Part shown: positions 36,016 to 45,592 of the stretch, in pieces
Layout of the letters: the number at the start of each line of letters is the position of its first letter
Position numbering within the stretch: the first letter of the stretch is position 1
Assembly (NCBI RefSeq): GCF_000330885.1
Contig: NC_020059.1
Span: 2,593,001 to 2,657,000 of the forward strand
Source of the DNA: Rhizobium tropici CIAT 899
GTDB lineage: Bacteria > Pseudomonadota > Alphaproteobacteria > Rhizobiales > Rhizobiaceae
DNA length: 64,000 bases
Direction of reading: 5' to 3'
Program-made: the position numbers and the translations under genes
The notes under the pieces: model-generated
The model's input: only the letters and a program-made list of their open reading frames with translations
What the model was told of the DNA's origin: nothing
Database searches by the model: none

Positions 36016-36929
36016 TCCTCAATTCCGCCAAGAGAGAATTGCTGGAAGCGGAATTGCTTTCGGCAGAAGGGCTCGCACCCAAGGGGCGATCCCTCACCGG
36101 CGACGCGATGCGTCGCCTCCTGCGCAACAAAGCCGCAGCACTGTCGCTGATCGTGCTAGCGGTGCTGGTTCTGGTCGCCATATTCGGTCCGTACTTCCTG
36201 CCCTTCAACTATGAAGATCCGGACTGGAATTCCTTCCGAGGCGCTCCAGACTTCGCCGCCGGCCACTATTTCGGCACCGACGGCAATGGCCGTGACCTTC
36301 TCTCCCGCACGCTCTACGGCACCCGGGTGTCGCTGACCGTCGCCCTGGTGGCGACCCTCGTCTCAGTCGTCATCGGCGTGCTCTACGGCGCCGTCGCCGG
36401 CTACTTCGGCGGCCGCGTCGATGCGATCATGATGCGCTTCGTCGATATCATGTACGCCCTGCCCTACGTCCTCTTCGTCATCCTGCTGATGGTGATCTTC
36501 GGCCGCAATGTCTATCTGCTGTTTGCGGCGATCGGCGCACTCGAATGGCTCACCATGGCCCGTATCGTGCGCGGCCAAACCCTGTCGATCAAGCAGCGGG
36601 AATTCATCGAGGCCGCCCGTGCATCGGGGCAGCGATCGTTCAAGATCATCCTGAAACACATCGTGCCGAACCTCGTCGGCCCGGTCGTCATCTACGCAAC
36701 GCTCACCATCCCGGAAATCATCGCGACGGAGAGCTTCCTCTCCTATCTCGGTTTCGGCGTTCAGGAGCCGCTGACATCGCTCGGCACCCTAATTGCCGAA
36801 GGTTCGGCCGGTATGGAGACGACGCCCTGGCTGCTGTTCTTCCCGGCCGGTTTCCTGGTCGCGCTACTGATGAGCCTGCTCTTCATCGGCGACGGTCTGC
36901 GCGACGCATTCGATCCGAAGGATCGCTGA
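36012..36929 (+). CDS. oppC: Oligopeptide ABC transporter, permease OppC
   Basis: The 305-residue partner permease has an N-terminal cytoplasmic tail, then RRLLRNKAAALSLIVLAVL. HYFGTDGNGRDLLSRTLYGT and the EAA loop FIEAARASGQRSFKIILKHI follow. ESFLSYLGFGVQEPLTSLG near the C-terminus is characteristic. The start ATG overlaps oppB (ATGA); oppD starts one base after the stop. Confidence 0.94.
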   Translation: MILNSAKRELLEAELLSAEGLAPKGRSLTGDAMRRLLRNKAAALSLIVLAVLVLVAIFGPYFLPFNYEDPDWNSFRGAPDFAAGHYFGTDGNGRDLLSRTLYGTRVSLTVALVATLVSVVIGVLYGAVAGYFGGRVDAIMMRFVDIMYALPYVLFVILLMVIFGRNVYLLFAAIGALEWLTMARIVRGQTLSIKQREFIEAARASGQRSFKIILKHIVPNLVGPVVIYATLTIPEIIATESFLSYLGFGVQEPLTSLGTLIAEGSAGMETTPWLLFFPAGFLVALLMSLLFIGDGLRDAFDPKDR

Positions 36930-36930
36930 C

Positions 36931-37926
36931 ATGACAGAAACACTTCTCGAACTCAAAGACTATTCGATCACTTTCCGCACGCCAGAAGGCGAAGTGGCGG
37001 CGGTCTCGAAGATGAACCTCAAGATCGGCCGCGGCGAACGTATCGCCGTCGTCGGCGAGTCCGGCTCCGGCAAGAGCCAGACCTTCCTCGGCCTGATGGG
37101 CCTGCTCGCCAAGAACGGCCGCACCAGCGGCCAGGCGCTGCTCGACGGCAAGGATCTGCTGACCCTGAAGCCTCGCGAGCTCGACCATGTGCGCGGCAAG
37201 GACATGGCAATGGTCTTCCAGGACCCGATGACCGCGCTTAACCCGTCGCTGCGCATCTCGCGGCAGCTGACGGAGCAGCTGGAAGTCCATGGCGGCCTGA
37301 CAGCGCGCGCAGCTTCGGCAGCGGCGCTCGACATGCTGAAACGGGTCGGCATCCCTGATCCGACACGCCGCTTCAACCTCTATCCGCATGAGCTTTCGGG
37401 CGGCATGCGCCAGCGCATCGTCATCGCCATGGCGCTGCTGACCAAGCCGAAGCTCCTCATCGCCGATGAGCCGACGACGGCACTCGACGTGACGATCCAG
37501 GCGCAGATCCTCGATCTCTTCAATGAGCTGACGGCGGAAATGCATACGGCGCTCATCATGATCACCCATGACCTAGGTGTCGTCGCCGGCCTCGCCGACC
37601 GCGTTGCCGTCATGTATGCCGGCCGCATCGTCGAGGAAGCGCCGGTGGAGGAGCTGTTCGAAAATCCGGCTCATCCCTATACGGCGGCGCTTCACTCCGC
37701 GATCCCGCGACCGGATCAGGATGTCGACGATCTCACCGTCATCCCCGGACGGCCACCGAACCTGATGCATCTGCCGCGCGGCTGCTCCTTCTCGCCGCGC
37801 TGCGCCCATGTACAGGACGACTGTCTGGACGCGGCCCCACCGCTCGATCCGTTGGCGCCACGCCGTTGCGCGGCCTGCTTCCACCCCCTTTCGGCTGATC
37901 AGGAACGGAGCCTCGTCCATGGCTGA
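36931..37926 (+). CDS. oppD: Oligopeptide ABC transporter, ATPase OppD
   Basis: The 331-residue ATPase has Walker A GESGSGKS, the Q-loop MVFQDPMTALNPSLRI, signature LSGGMRQR, Walker B LLIADEPTTALD and MITHDLGVVAGLADRVAVMY. The C-terminal oligopeptide/dipeptide domain has GRPPNLMHLPRGCSFSPRC, whose cysteines, with later ones, may hold an iron-sulfur cluster as in Dpp/Opp ATPases. It overlaps oppF by eight bases. Confidence 0.94.
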   Translation: MTETLLELKDYSITFRTPEGEVAAVSKMNLKIGRGERIAVVGESGSGKSQTFLGLMGLLAKNGRTSGQALLDGKDLLTLKPRELDHVRGKDMAMVFQDPMTALNPSLRISRQLTEQLEVHGGLTARAASAAALDMLKRVGIPDPTRRFNLYPHELSGGMRQRIVIAMALLTKPKLLIADEPTTALDVTIQAQILDLFNELTAEMHTALIMITHDLGVVAGLADRVAVMYAGRIVEEAPVEELFENPAHPYTAALHSAIPRPDQDVDDLTVIPGRPPNLMHLPRGCSFSPRCAHVQDDCLDAAPPLDPLAPRRCAACFHPLSADQERSLVHG

Positions 37927-38905
37927 GCAAACGCTTCTGAAGGTCGAGCATCTGACGACCGAATTCGAGCTGCCGTCGAAATCCCTCTTCAAGCCGCCGC
38001 TGATCCTGACTGCGGTCAACGATGTCAGCTTCGAGCTGAAGACCGGCCGCACGCTCGGCATCGTCGGCGAATCCGGTTGCGGAAAGTCCACGCTCGGCCG
38101 CTCCATCCTGCGGCTGATCAAGGCCCAGAAGGGCCGCATTCTCTGGCAGGGCGGCAACCTGCTCGATCTCACCGAAGAGGAGATGCGCGCCGCCCGCCGC
38201 GACATGCAGATCATCTTCCAGGATCCGATCGCCTCGCTCGACCCGCGCATGACCGTCGGCGACATCATCGCCGAGCCGCTGACCGTCTTCGAACCGAAAC
38301 TGACCCGGGCGCAGCGACAGGATCGCGTTCGCGAGATCATGGCGGCCGTCGGTCTCGTACCCGAGATGATCAACCGCTATCCGCACGAGTTCTCGGGCGG
38401 GCAGGCGCAGCGCATCGGCATTGCCCGCGCCGTCATCACCCGGCCGAAGCTCATCATCTGCGACGAGCCGGTCTCGGCGCTGGATGTCTCGATCCAGGGA
38501 CAGGTCATCACGCTTCTGCGCCGCCTGCGCAAGGAGTTCGGCCTCACCCTGATCTTCATCAGCCACGACCTCTCGGTCGTCCGCCTGATTTCGGACGACG
38601 TGCTGGTGCTCTATCTTGGCAAGGTGGTGGAAGCGGGCGAGGCTGCGACGGTCTTCGACCATCCGGCGCATCCCTATACGCAGGCGCTGTTCTCCGCCGC
38701 GCCGATCCCTGACCCGAAACTGGCGCGTGGCCGCGAGCGCATACGCCTGCAGGGCGATCCGCCCTCGCCGCTCAATCCGCCGCCGGGCTGCGTCTTCTCG
38801 CCCCGCTGCTGGAAGGCGACCGATGTCTGCCGCACGAAGATGCCGCCGACGGAACAGGTTCGTCCCGGCCAGACGGCGGCCTGCTATCACATGGATCGGC
38901 CGTAA
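37919..38905 (+). CDS. oppF: Oligopeptide ABC transporter, ATPase OppF
   Basis: This is the second ATPase (328 residues from ATG 37919), paired with OppD. GIVGESGCGKSTLGRSILRL is Walker A, IFQDPIASLDPRM the Q-loop, FSGGQAQRIGIARA the signature and IICDEPVSALDVS Walker B. The C-terminal GDPPSPLNPPPGCVFSPRCW is family typical. A longer upstream frame is a shadow of oppD. A GC-rich hairpin follows the stop. Confidence 0.94.
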   Translation: MAEQTLLKVEHLTTEFELPSKSLFKPPLILTAVNDVSFELKTGRTLGIVGESGCGKSTLGRSILRLIKAQKGRILWQGGNLLDLTEEEMRAARRDMQIIFQDPIASLDPRMTVGDIIAEPLTVFEPKLTRAQRQDRVREIMAAVGLVPEMINRYPHEFSGGQAQRIGIARAVITRPKLIICDEPVSALDVSIQGQVITLLRRLRKEFGLTLIFISHDLSVVRLISDDVLVLYLGKVVEAGEAATVFDHPAHPYTQALFSAAPIPDPKLARGRERIRLQGDPPSPLNPPPGCVFSPRCWKATDVCRTKMPPTEQVRPGQTAACYHMDRP

Positions 38906-38921
38906 ATCAGCTCCAGCAAAA

Positions 38922-38946
38922 GTGGACGGCGGCTGCCGCCGTCCAC
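38922..38946 (+). terminator. GC-rich hairpin after oppF
   Basis: GTGGACGGCGG and CCGCCGTCCAC form a perfect 11-bp stem with a CTG loop. No T run follows, so termination may be partial and the kinase gene may still be read through. Confidence 0.55.
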
Positions 38947-39004
38947 CTTGCCCCAGCCGCTGCTTGCGCGTATGCAGCAGCAAGGCAAAATGCAGGAGGC
39001 AGTC

Positions 39005-39922
39005 TTGGGCGGGCGTTTTCTATCGATCGGCGAATGCATGGTGGAACTGTCGCAGGCCGATGACGGACATCTGCGCAAAGGCTTTGCCGGCGACACCTTC
39101 AACACCGCCTGGTATGCCCGAGCCTGCCTGCCTGAGGACTGGGCGATCGACTACTTCACCGCGCTCGGCGACGATGCCATGTCCGACGAGATGATTGCCT
39201 TCATGAGCAGCGCCGGCATCGGCACGCAGAGCATCCGCCGCCTTCGCGGCAAGACGCCCGGCCTCTACATGATCAATCTGAAGGACGGCGAACGCTCCTT
39301 CAGCTATTGGCGCGACAGCTCTGCCGCCCGCCAGCTTGCGACCGATGGCGATGCCCTGCGTGCCGCAATCGAAGCCTCCGACGTCCTTTATTTTTCGGGC
39401 ATTACACTCGCGATCCTGTCGCGCGAAGACGCCTTTACCTTGCTCGCAGAGCTGCGCCGCGCCAAGGCTGCCGGCAAGCTGGTCGCCTTCGATCCCAATC
39501 TGCGCCCTCGCCTCTGGTCCAGCCTCGACGCGATGCATACGATGATCGCAGAGGGAGCGCGTGCAGCGACGCTGGTGATGCCGAGCTACGACGATGAAGC
39601 CGCGCATTTCAGTGACGATTCGATTGCCGCCACGATCCGCCGCTATCGGCAATACGGAGCCGCCATGGTCGTCGTCAAGAATGGCCCCGACGGCGCGACC
39701 ATTGGCGACGGCGCTCAGGAGACGCTCGTCCCGGCGGTCAAGGTCGTGAAGGTTATCGACACCACCAGCGCCGGCGACAGTTTCAATGGCGCATTTCTGG
39801 CGCACTATCTGCAGCACAAAGATGCCGTTACCGCCGCCGGCTTCGCGGCCAAGATCGCGGCGAAGGTCATTCAGGAATACGGCGCGCTCATCCCGCACGA
39901 GAAGCTCAAAACCGTCAGGTAA
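39005..39922 (+). CDS. kdgK: PfkB-family sugar kinase, probable 2-keto-3-deoxygluconate kinase
   Basis: It phosphorylates a sugar acid, most likely KDG to KDPG for the Entner-Doudoroff pathway. FLSIGECMVELSQ near the N-terminus and AFDPNLRPRLW fit KDG kinases. The PfkB signature with the catalytic Asp is DTTSAGDSFNGAF. I place the start at TTG 39005 because AGGAGG lies five bases upstream and because known KDG kinases begin just before this motif; ATG 38990 or 38972 would extend it. It lies about 100 bp downstream of oppF. The substrate is a subgroup inference. Confidence 0.85.
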   Translation: MGGRFLSIGECMVELSQADDGHLRKGFAGDTFNTAWYARACLPEDWAIDYFTALGDDAMSDEMIAFMSSAGIGTQSIRRLRGKTPGLYMINLKDGERSFSYWRDSSAARQLATDGDALRAAIEASDVLYFSGITLAILSREDAFTLLAELRRAKAAGKLVAFDPNLRPRLWSSLDAMHTMIAEGARAATLVMPSYDDEAAHFSDDSIAATIRRYRQYGAAMVVVKNGPDGATIGDGAQETLVPAVKVVKVIDTTSAGDSFNGAFLAHYLQHKDAVTAAGFAAKIAAKVIQEYGALIPHEKLKTVR

Positions 39923-40010
39923 GCTGTAATATTTCCATCATGGACACGCCCCACAATAGAGTGGGCGCGGGAATCATGTTTGAAACACCGCAATCGCTGG
40001 CACCGCCATC

Positions 40011-41150
40011 ATGAGGATGCGGTGCGGATGGACTGTTTTGGGCATGTTGCAACGCTTGTCAGACATCGATCAAACCACCTGGGCGCAGGCGGCGACACCT
40101 GTCGCAGTACCCGAACGGCTGCTTATCGTCAGCGATGCCTGGCATCCGCAGGTCAACGGTGTGGTTCGCTCCATCGAGAACACCAATCGCGAACTGAAGC
40201 GCATGGGCATCGAGGTTTCGATGATCACGCCGGACGGCTTTCGCAACATCCCCTGCCCGACCTATCCGGAAATCCGGCTCTCGATCGCCGGCTATCGCAA
40301 GATTGCCGCCAGAATAGAAGCGCTCCGGCCGACTTATATCCACATTGCGACCGAGGGTCCCCTGGGACTCACGGCAAGGCGCTGGTCTCTGAGAAACGGC
40401 ATGCCGTTTTCCACGAGCTATCATACTCGCTTTCCCGAATATGTCGCTGCTCGCCTGCCGATACCGGAAAGCTGGCTCTACGCCTTCGTCAAATGGTTTC
40501 ACAATGCGGGCCATGGCTGCATGGTGGCGACGCCAAGCCTGGCAAACGAACTCAGGCAGCGTGGCATCCGCAACCTGCTGCCCTGGAGCCGTGGCATCGA
40601 CTCCTCGCTGTTTCGACCGCAGCCCCAGGACGACGCACCCTTCGACCTGCCTCGCCCGATTTTCATGACTGTAGGTCGCGTGGCGCTGGAAAAGAACCTA
40701 CCCGCTTTCCTCGACCTCGATCTGCCCGGATCGAAAGTAGTGGTCGGCGATGGCCCCGCGCGGGCGGAGTTGCAGACACTCTATCCGGACGTCCATTTTC
40801 TGGGAGCGAAATTCGGTGAGGAATTGGCGCATGCCTATTCGCAGGCGGACGTGTTCGTCTTCCCGTCCAAGACCGACACTTTCGGCAACGCCATTCTGGA
40901 AGCATTGGCGAGCGGCGTTCCGGTCGCCGCCTACCCGGTTACCGGCCCCGCGGACATTCTGGGAGGAGACAGGGCGGCTGGCGTCGTGGATGCGGACCTG
41001 GCCACCGCCTGCCTCGCCGCGCTCTCATGCTCGCGTGAAGCAGCGCGCTCCCTGGCACTCAATTACTCCTGGGAAGCGGCAACAACGCAATTTATCGGCA
41101 ATGTCCGCATTGCCAATCATCGGGGCCGATTGCAAGCCTACAAGGAGTGA
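40011..41150 (+). CDS. GT4-type glycosyltransferase (GDP-mannose/UDP-sugar dependent)
   Basis: This is a 379-residue GT-B fold enzyme. The N-terminal domain has IVSDAWHPQVNGVVRSIENT and FSTSYHTRFPEYVAARLPIP. The C-terminal nucleotide-sugar domain has IFMTVGRVALEKNLPAFLDL, VVGDGPARAEL, FVFPSKTDTFGNAILEALAS and VAAYPVTGPADI. These resemble MgtA/SqdX-like alpha-glycosyltransferases that make glycolipids or polysaccharide. The start is uncertain: ATG 40011, 40017 and 40044 are all possible and none has a strong ribosome site. The acceptor is unknown. It is convergent with an FkbM methyltransferase gene. Confidence 0.85.
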   Translation: MRMRCGWTVLGMLQRLSDIDQTTWAQAATPVAVPERLLIVSDAWHPQVNGVVRSIENTNRELKRMGIEVSMITPDGFRNIPCPTYPEIRLSIAGYRKIAARIEALRPTYIHIATEGPLGLTARRWSLRNGMPFSTSYHTRFPEYVAARLPIPESWLYAFVKWFHNAGHGCMVATPSLANELRQRGIRNLLPWSRGIDSSLFRPQPQDDAPFDLPRPIFMTVGRVALEKNLPAFLDLDLPGSKVVVGDGPARAELQTLYPDVHFLGAKFGEELAHAYSQADVFVFPSKTDTFGNAILEALASGVPVAAYPVTGPADILGGDRAAGVVDADLATACLAALSCSREAARSLALNYSWEAATTQFIGNVRIANHRGRLQAYKE

Positions 41151-41213
41151 ACTCCGGGCCGATGATCCACCCGGAATTCGCTTACCGCGTCTCAACTCGC
41201 GTGTCTTCGCAGA

Positions 41214-42440
41214 TCAGCGCGCTGCTCTTACAGCATAGCATAAGCCAGCATGCGGGTTGGATAGCTGGGTCTTGTCCAGCACGATGAAACCCGCATCCAG
41301 TAACGGTGCGATAAGCGTCATCTGGTTCTTGTCCTTGGACCACCATTTGTGCCATTCGATGACCATGGCATTGATCGATCCGAAGAGGTCGTGTCTCGCC
41401 AGGGTCTCGAAAATCCCGAACTCGGATCCCTCGCAATCCATTTTGATGACCAGATCCATGCCCGCTCTCCGCGCACGCTCCGCAAGCGGCGCGATGACGC
41501 CAGCTGCCTCCTTGATATGGATTATTTCCGGCTTGCCGGAATCTGCTCCCCTTACGGATATGCCGATCGTTGCATCAGAGCGGACCATGACCTCCATCTG
41601 CTCGTCTCTCTCGCCAAGCCCAAATTGGTTTGGCCTGATCTTGGCCGCCACCTTCGGATTTAGTGCGAAATTCTTCAGTGCTCGCGCATGGGGTAGAGCG
41701 AAAGGCTCGAATGCATGTATTTCCCGCACCGAAGGGTCGCTCGCTAGAAAGAGTGACGCCAGACCCGCATTCATGCCGATATCGATGACGATTTTGTCGC
41801 GCCCAGTGATGAAATTATATTCGTTGTGAATGAAAATTTCGCTCAGAACCTGGAAATCTTCGGCATTGTTGACATAGAGCCGAGTTCCTGAAAATTCGGC
41901 AATTACCTCTTCCGCACCGACGTGAAAAGTGAAGCCATTTTTCTCGAGCAACTTGAAATCATAGATGTGTGTATTGAAGAATTGATTGGCGATGTCAGGC
42001 AATGCGACATCCGACATGCGCCCGCTCTCTTGATCAATTCTTTTCAGAGGCCGATGGGCATAAGCGGCGAAGGCCCCAACTCCCGTTGAATCGATCCGGA
42101 ACTCGAAAACATCCTCTTCCGGTACGTCGAACTGCAAGGTCACACCCTTACCAGACCGCACTATATCCGCGCCCGTTAGCTCCCTTCGTATCAATTGGCG
42201 GGCGCCAAAACCCCCAGTGACATCGATAGAACAACAGACCTCTTCCGATGGCGCGGAGGGGTCAGCATCGATATGAAATTCGACAACATAACGTCCTGGG
42301 GACAGGGTGACGTAGGGGCCGTAAAGCACCCATCCCGCCTGTCCCTTCTTGACGGACACGCGTTCATTTCCTTGCACCTTCTCAACCTGCCCGATCGCGG
42401 AGTAGAACAAAGTTGGTTTCCTTCTTGGCAACAGAGACAA
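41214..42440 (-). CDS. FkbM-family SAM methyltransferase with an N-terminal beta-rich domain
   Basis: This is a 408-residue, two-part protein. The first 150 residues are beta-rich (GPYVTLSPGRYVVEFHID, then VCCSIDVTGGFGARQLIRRE), like a carbohydrate-binding jelly-roll module. The FkbM domain (about 190-400) has VIDIGMNAGLASLFLA as SAM motif I, IHAFEPFALPHARAL, KMDCEGSEFGIFETL and AMVIEWHKWW. Such enzymes often O-methylate sugars of surface polysaccharide or glycolipid. The only available in-frame start upstream is TTG 42440, with no good ribosome site, so the true N-terminus is uncertain. Confidence 0.78.
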   Translation of the reverse strand: MSLLPRRKPTLFYSAIGQVEKVQGNERVSVKKGQAGWVLYGPYVTLSPGRYVVEFHIDADPSAPSEEVCCSIDVTGGFGARQLIRRELTGADIVRSGKGVTLQFDVPEEDVFEFRIDSTGVGAFAAYAHRPLKRIDQESGRMSDVALPDIANQFFNTHIYDFKLLEKNGFTFHVGAEEVIAEFSGTRLYVNNAEDFQVLSEIFIHNEYNFITGRDKIVIDIGMNAGLASLFLASDPSVREIHAFEPFALPHARALKNFALNPKVAAKIRPNQFGLGERDEQMEVMVRSDATIGISVRGADSGKPEIIHIKEAAGVIAPLAERARRAGMDLVIKMDCEGSEFGIFETLARHDLFGSINAMVIEWHKWWSKDKNQMTLIAPLLDAGFIVLDKTQLSNPHAGLCYAVRAAR

Positions 42441-42883
42441 AAGGCCGTCTCATAGATAACAAGTCCTGCCGGAAGCTCGGTTCCGGCGCGAGATTGATAT
42501 CTAAGCCTATGTTTGACAAGGATAAATTTTGCCCTGGGGAAAGATGGGCGCGTTCCGTCCAAACGGGGCGCTATACGTCCTCGATCATGTCCCTGACCGT
42601 TACGCCAGTCTCATCGTCGGGGCAGCATGGCTGGGTTCTGGAGAAAGACAGCGATCATAATCCTACCGATGTCTCTCGCCGTTCCTGCTTTCCGCATGTC
42701 GCACAGCAGAACGCATTCATGAAAAGTAAATTTCCAGGACATCGGCGATCGTCCCGAGAGCAATGGGATATTGTCCGCCGAGCTGACTTCCTAAAGCAGA
42801 AGAAATCCATAGCCGAGGCATAAATTTGGGTGTACAATTATTTATCGCACGATCTACATAAGACCTCTCAGGGAGTTCTTGAG
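42441..42883. other. Intergenic region of about 440 bp
   Basis: No supported gene is found between the FkbM and OhrR-like genes, which are transcribed divergently. A frame of 136 codons crosses it on the plus strand but has no ribosome site or protein-like composition. GTGTACAATTATTTATCG (about 42830-42847) holds one TACAATT half-site like those of OhrR operators. Confidence 0.4.
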
Positions 42884-43324
42884 ATGACTGACGACCTGTT
42901 AAAGCTGGATAATTTCATCTGCTTCGCGCTCTATTCGGCGAACCATGCGATGAACCGGCTCTATAAACCCATGCTGGACGCGCTCAATCTCACCTATCCG
43001 CAATATCTGGTCATGGTGACGCTATGGGAAGAAGACGGCCAGACCGTCGGCGGTATCGGTGAAAAGCTGTTCCTGGAATCAAGCACGCTGACGCCGCTGT
43101 TGAAGCGTCTGGAGGCAGCCGGCTTTATCAAGCGCATCCGCAGCAAGGAAGACGAGCGCCAAGTGTTGATTCACCTGACCGGCGAAGGCAAGGCGCTGAA
43201 GAAGAAGGCGGCAACTGTTCCCCCTTGCATTCTCGATGCCACGGAGCAAACACCCGACGAACTGACACGCTTGAAGAGTGAAATCATCACTTTGCGCCAG
43301 GCGCTCAGCAGGAACGCGGCCTGA
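42884..43324 (+). CDS. ohrR: OhrR-type MarR-family organic-peroxide sensor
   Basis: This 146-residue winged-helix repressor is released by oxidation with organic hydroperoxides. The sensing Cys13 is in [20 protein letters not shown], and the paired Tyr residues and [17 protein letters not shown] follow, as in OhrR. A second Cys at 115 (VPPCILDA) suggests the two-cysteine type. The wing/recognition part is [19 protein letters not shown] and [17 protein letters not shown] 42884 follows GGGAG; the longer frame from 42830 is not needed. The usual partner gene ohr is absent from the window. Confidence 0.85.
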   Translation: MTDDLLKLDNFICFALYSANHAMNRLYKPMLDALNLTYPQYLVMVTLWEEDGQTVGGIGEKLFLESSTLTPLLKRLEAAGFIKRIRSKEDERQVLIHLTGEGKALKKKAATVPPCILDATEQTPDELTRLKSEIITLRQALSRNAA

Positions 43325-43365
43325 CCGGATGCGCCCTCCCCGACCATCCGGTCGGGCAAGGTGCT

Positions 43366-44796
43366 TCAGGTTCGCTTCTTCTTGTTTTCGTAAGGATTTT
43401 CCGACGTACGGAAATGGATGCGGATCGGTACGCCGGGCATGGCGAAATCTGCGCGCAGACCGTTGATCAGATAACGCACATAGGACTCAGGCAGAGCATC
43501 CGAGCGAGTGCACGAGATCATGAAGGCTGGAGGCCGCGCCTTCACCTGCGTCATATATTTCAGCTTGATGCGGCGGCCGGAAACGGCCGGTGGCGGATGC
43601 TGAACCTGCTGCGTTTCGAGCCAGCGGTTAAGGCGCGCGGTCGACACGCGTTTGTTCCAGACCTTGTCGGTATCGACGATTGCCTGCATGAGGCGGTCAA
43701 GCCCCTCACCCGTCTGGCCGGCAATCGGAATGGCGCGAATGCCGCGTGCCTGCGGCAATAGCCGGTCGGTCTTTTCGCGCAGATCGGCAAGCACGGCCTG
43801 GCGATCCTCAATCATGTCCCACTTGTTGAAGGCGAGCACAGCGGCGCGCCCCTCGCGGATCACGAGATCGACGATTTGCAGATCCTGCTTCTCGAAGGGA
43901 ATGGTCGCGTCGAAGACGATGACGACGGTTTCGGCGAAGCGGATTGCGCGGAGCGTGTCGGCGACGGAAAGCTTCTCCAGCTTCTCGATGACCTTCGCCT
44001 TGCGGCGCATGCCGGCGGTATCGAACATCTTGACGGTACGACCGCGCCAACTCCAGTCGACGGAGATGGAATCGCGGGTAATCCCGGCTTCCGGCCCGGT
44101 CAGCAGCCGGTCTTCGCCGAGAAAGCGGTTGATGAGCGTCGACTTGCCGGCATTCGGGCGGCCGACGATCGCAACGCGCAGCGGGCGCGTGTCGTCGTAG
44201 GCCGGTTCTTCGTCGATCTCCTCGCCATCTTCGCCGACTTCCGAGCGCGGAATACTGACATTCGTCTCCGCCTCGTCTTCGTCCTCCGGGAAGGCGCGTT
44301 CGGGCCCGATGGCCTCGACGATAGCGTCGCGCAGATCCATCATGCCCTGGCCATGTTCAGCCGAGATCGGGCAAGGCTCCCCAAGGCCTAGCGTATAGGC
44401 ATCGTAGAAGCCGCTGTCGGAGCCGCGCGCTTCGGATTTATTGGCGACGAGCACGACAGGCCGGCCGCGCTTGCGCAGCATTTCGGCGAGCGTCTTGTCG
44501 ACATGCGTCAGGCCCATCTTGGCATCGACGACGAAGAGCGTCAGATCGGCTTCATCGATCGCCGCTTCCGTCTGGGCGCGCATGCGACCCTCCAGCGTCT
44601 CCTCGCCAGCTTCTTCGAGGCCGGCGGTATCGACGATGCGAAAGCGGAGATCGATCAGCTTGGCTTCACCCGGGCGGCGGTCACGCGTTACGCCCGGCGT
44701 ATCGTCGACGAGCGCCAGTTTCTTGCCAACCAGACGGTTGAACAGCGTGGACTTGCCGACATTCGGGCGACCGACGATCGCGACCGTAAAACTCAT
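43366..44796 (-). CDS. der: Ribosome-assembly GTPase Der (EngA)
   Basis: This is an essential GTPase for 50S subunit assembly, 476 residues from ATG 44796. It has two tandem G domains, each with all G motifs: [16 protein letters not shown] and NKSE in the first; [17 protein letters not shown] and NKWD in the second. An acidic linker separates them, and a KH-like C-terminal domain ends in a basic tail. It lies 11 bp downstream of the TPR gene and is co-transcribed with it. A longer upstream frame overlapping that gene is not real. Confidence 0.97.
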   Translation of the reverse strand: MSFTVAIVGRPNVGKSTLFNRLVGKKLALVDDTPGVTRDRRPGEAKLIDLRFRIVDTAGLEEAGEETLEGRMRAQTEAAIDEADLTLFVVDAKMGLTHVDKTLAEMLRKRGRPVVLVANKSEARGSDSGFYDAYTLGLGEPCPISAEHGQGMMDLRDAIVEAIGPERAFPEDEDEAETNVSIPRSEVGEDGEEIDEEPAYDDTRPLRVAIVGRPNAGKSTLINRFLGEDRLLTGPEAGITRDSISVDWSWRGRTVKMFDTAGMRRKAKVIEKLEKLSVADTLRAIRFAETVVIVFDATIPFEKQDLQIVDLVIREGRAAVLAFNKWDMIEDRQAVLADLREKTDRLLPQARGIRAIPIAGQTGEGLDRLMQAIVDTDKVWNKRVSTARLNRWLETQQVQHPPPAVSGRRIKLKYMTQVKARPPAFMISCTRSDALPESYVRYLINGLRADFAMPGVPIRIHFRTSENPYENKKKRT

Positions 44797-44807
44797 TGAG
44801 CGATCCT

Positions 44808-45491
44808 TCAGCCTTTTGCGACCGGAGCCTTGCCGGATGCAGTGATGAGATCGAGCAGCATCTGGGCACGGTTGGCAACGTTGCGCGGGCTCTGCGGATC
44901 GTCGACGATCGCCTGGAACCACTGCCGCGCCTTGGCGAAATCGCCGGCCTTATAGGCGGCGAGGCCAAGAACGTCGCGCGCCGAATGGCGGAAGGCATCA
45001 GCCGGCACGGCAAGCTCCTGCGCTTCGGCGGCAACCTGATCGTAGGTGCCGGTATCGACGAGCAGATAGGCAGCCCGCAGGCGCGCCGCATCGCGGATAA
45101 CGACCGGAAGGTCCGTCTGCTTGCCGATCGCCGAGAAGGTGGCAATGGCGGCAGCCTTATCACCCTTCTGCACTTGCAGTGTCGCCGCGCGCAGGCGCGC
45201 CAGCACCGGATAGGAACCAGGGCCATTCTTTTCGATGGCGGCGAATGCGGCCAGCGCCTCATCCGTCTTGTTCTGATCGGCCAGCGTCAGCGCGGCAATG
45301 AACTGATCACCGCCGCTCCCGGCCTGATTGCCGGCCCAATAGCGATAGCCGCTATAGGCTGCCGTGGCGAGAACGATGAGCACGGCCAAACCGATGATAA
45401 GCTTGCCGAAACGGCGCCAGATGAACCGCAACTGGTCCGAACGCAGTTCCTCGTTCACCTCGCGGATGAAGCTATCGTCATTGAATGCCAT
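44808..45491 (-). CDS. Tetratricopeptide-like inner-membrane protein (YfgM-type)
   Basis: The 227-residue product has a cytoplasmic N-terminus ([20 protein letters not shown]), a transmembrane helix ([19 protein letters not shown]) and a periplasmic TPR-like domain rich in Ala and helical pairs. This matches the YfgM/TPR_21 family that associates with the Sec translocon and periplasmic chaperones in E. coli. There too the gene lies close upstream of der. Here it is 11 bp before der. GGAGACGAGA precedes the ATG. Confidence 0.85.
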   Translation of the reverse strand: MAFNDDSFIREVNEELRSDQLRFIWRRFGKLIIGLAVLIVLATAAYSGYRYWAGNQAGSGGDQFIAALTLADQNKTDEALAAFAAIEKNGPGSYPVLARLRAATLQVQKGDKAAAIATFSAIGKQTDLPVVIRDAARLRAAYLLVDTGTYDQVAAEAQELAVPADAFRHSARDVLGLAAYKAGDFAKARQWFQAIVDDPQSPRNVANRAQMLLDLITASGKAPVAKG

Positions 45492-45592
45492 TCTCGTCTC
45501 CGACCCAGACCAAATTCTACCAAAAAGCTTGGGGGTTAGTGGGGCCTTCTACTCCATTTTGCGGCTTATGTAAGGGGGAATGGTGGAAATCG

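Noticed and set aside
42413..42823. Plus-strand 136-codon frame upstream of the OhrR gene
   Set aside because: No ribosome site, no recognisable motif, and it overlaps the FkbM gene's 5' end; kept as non-coding.
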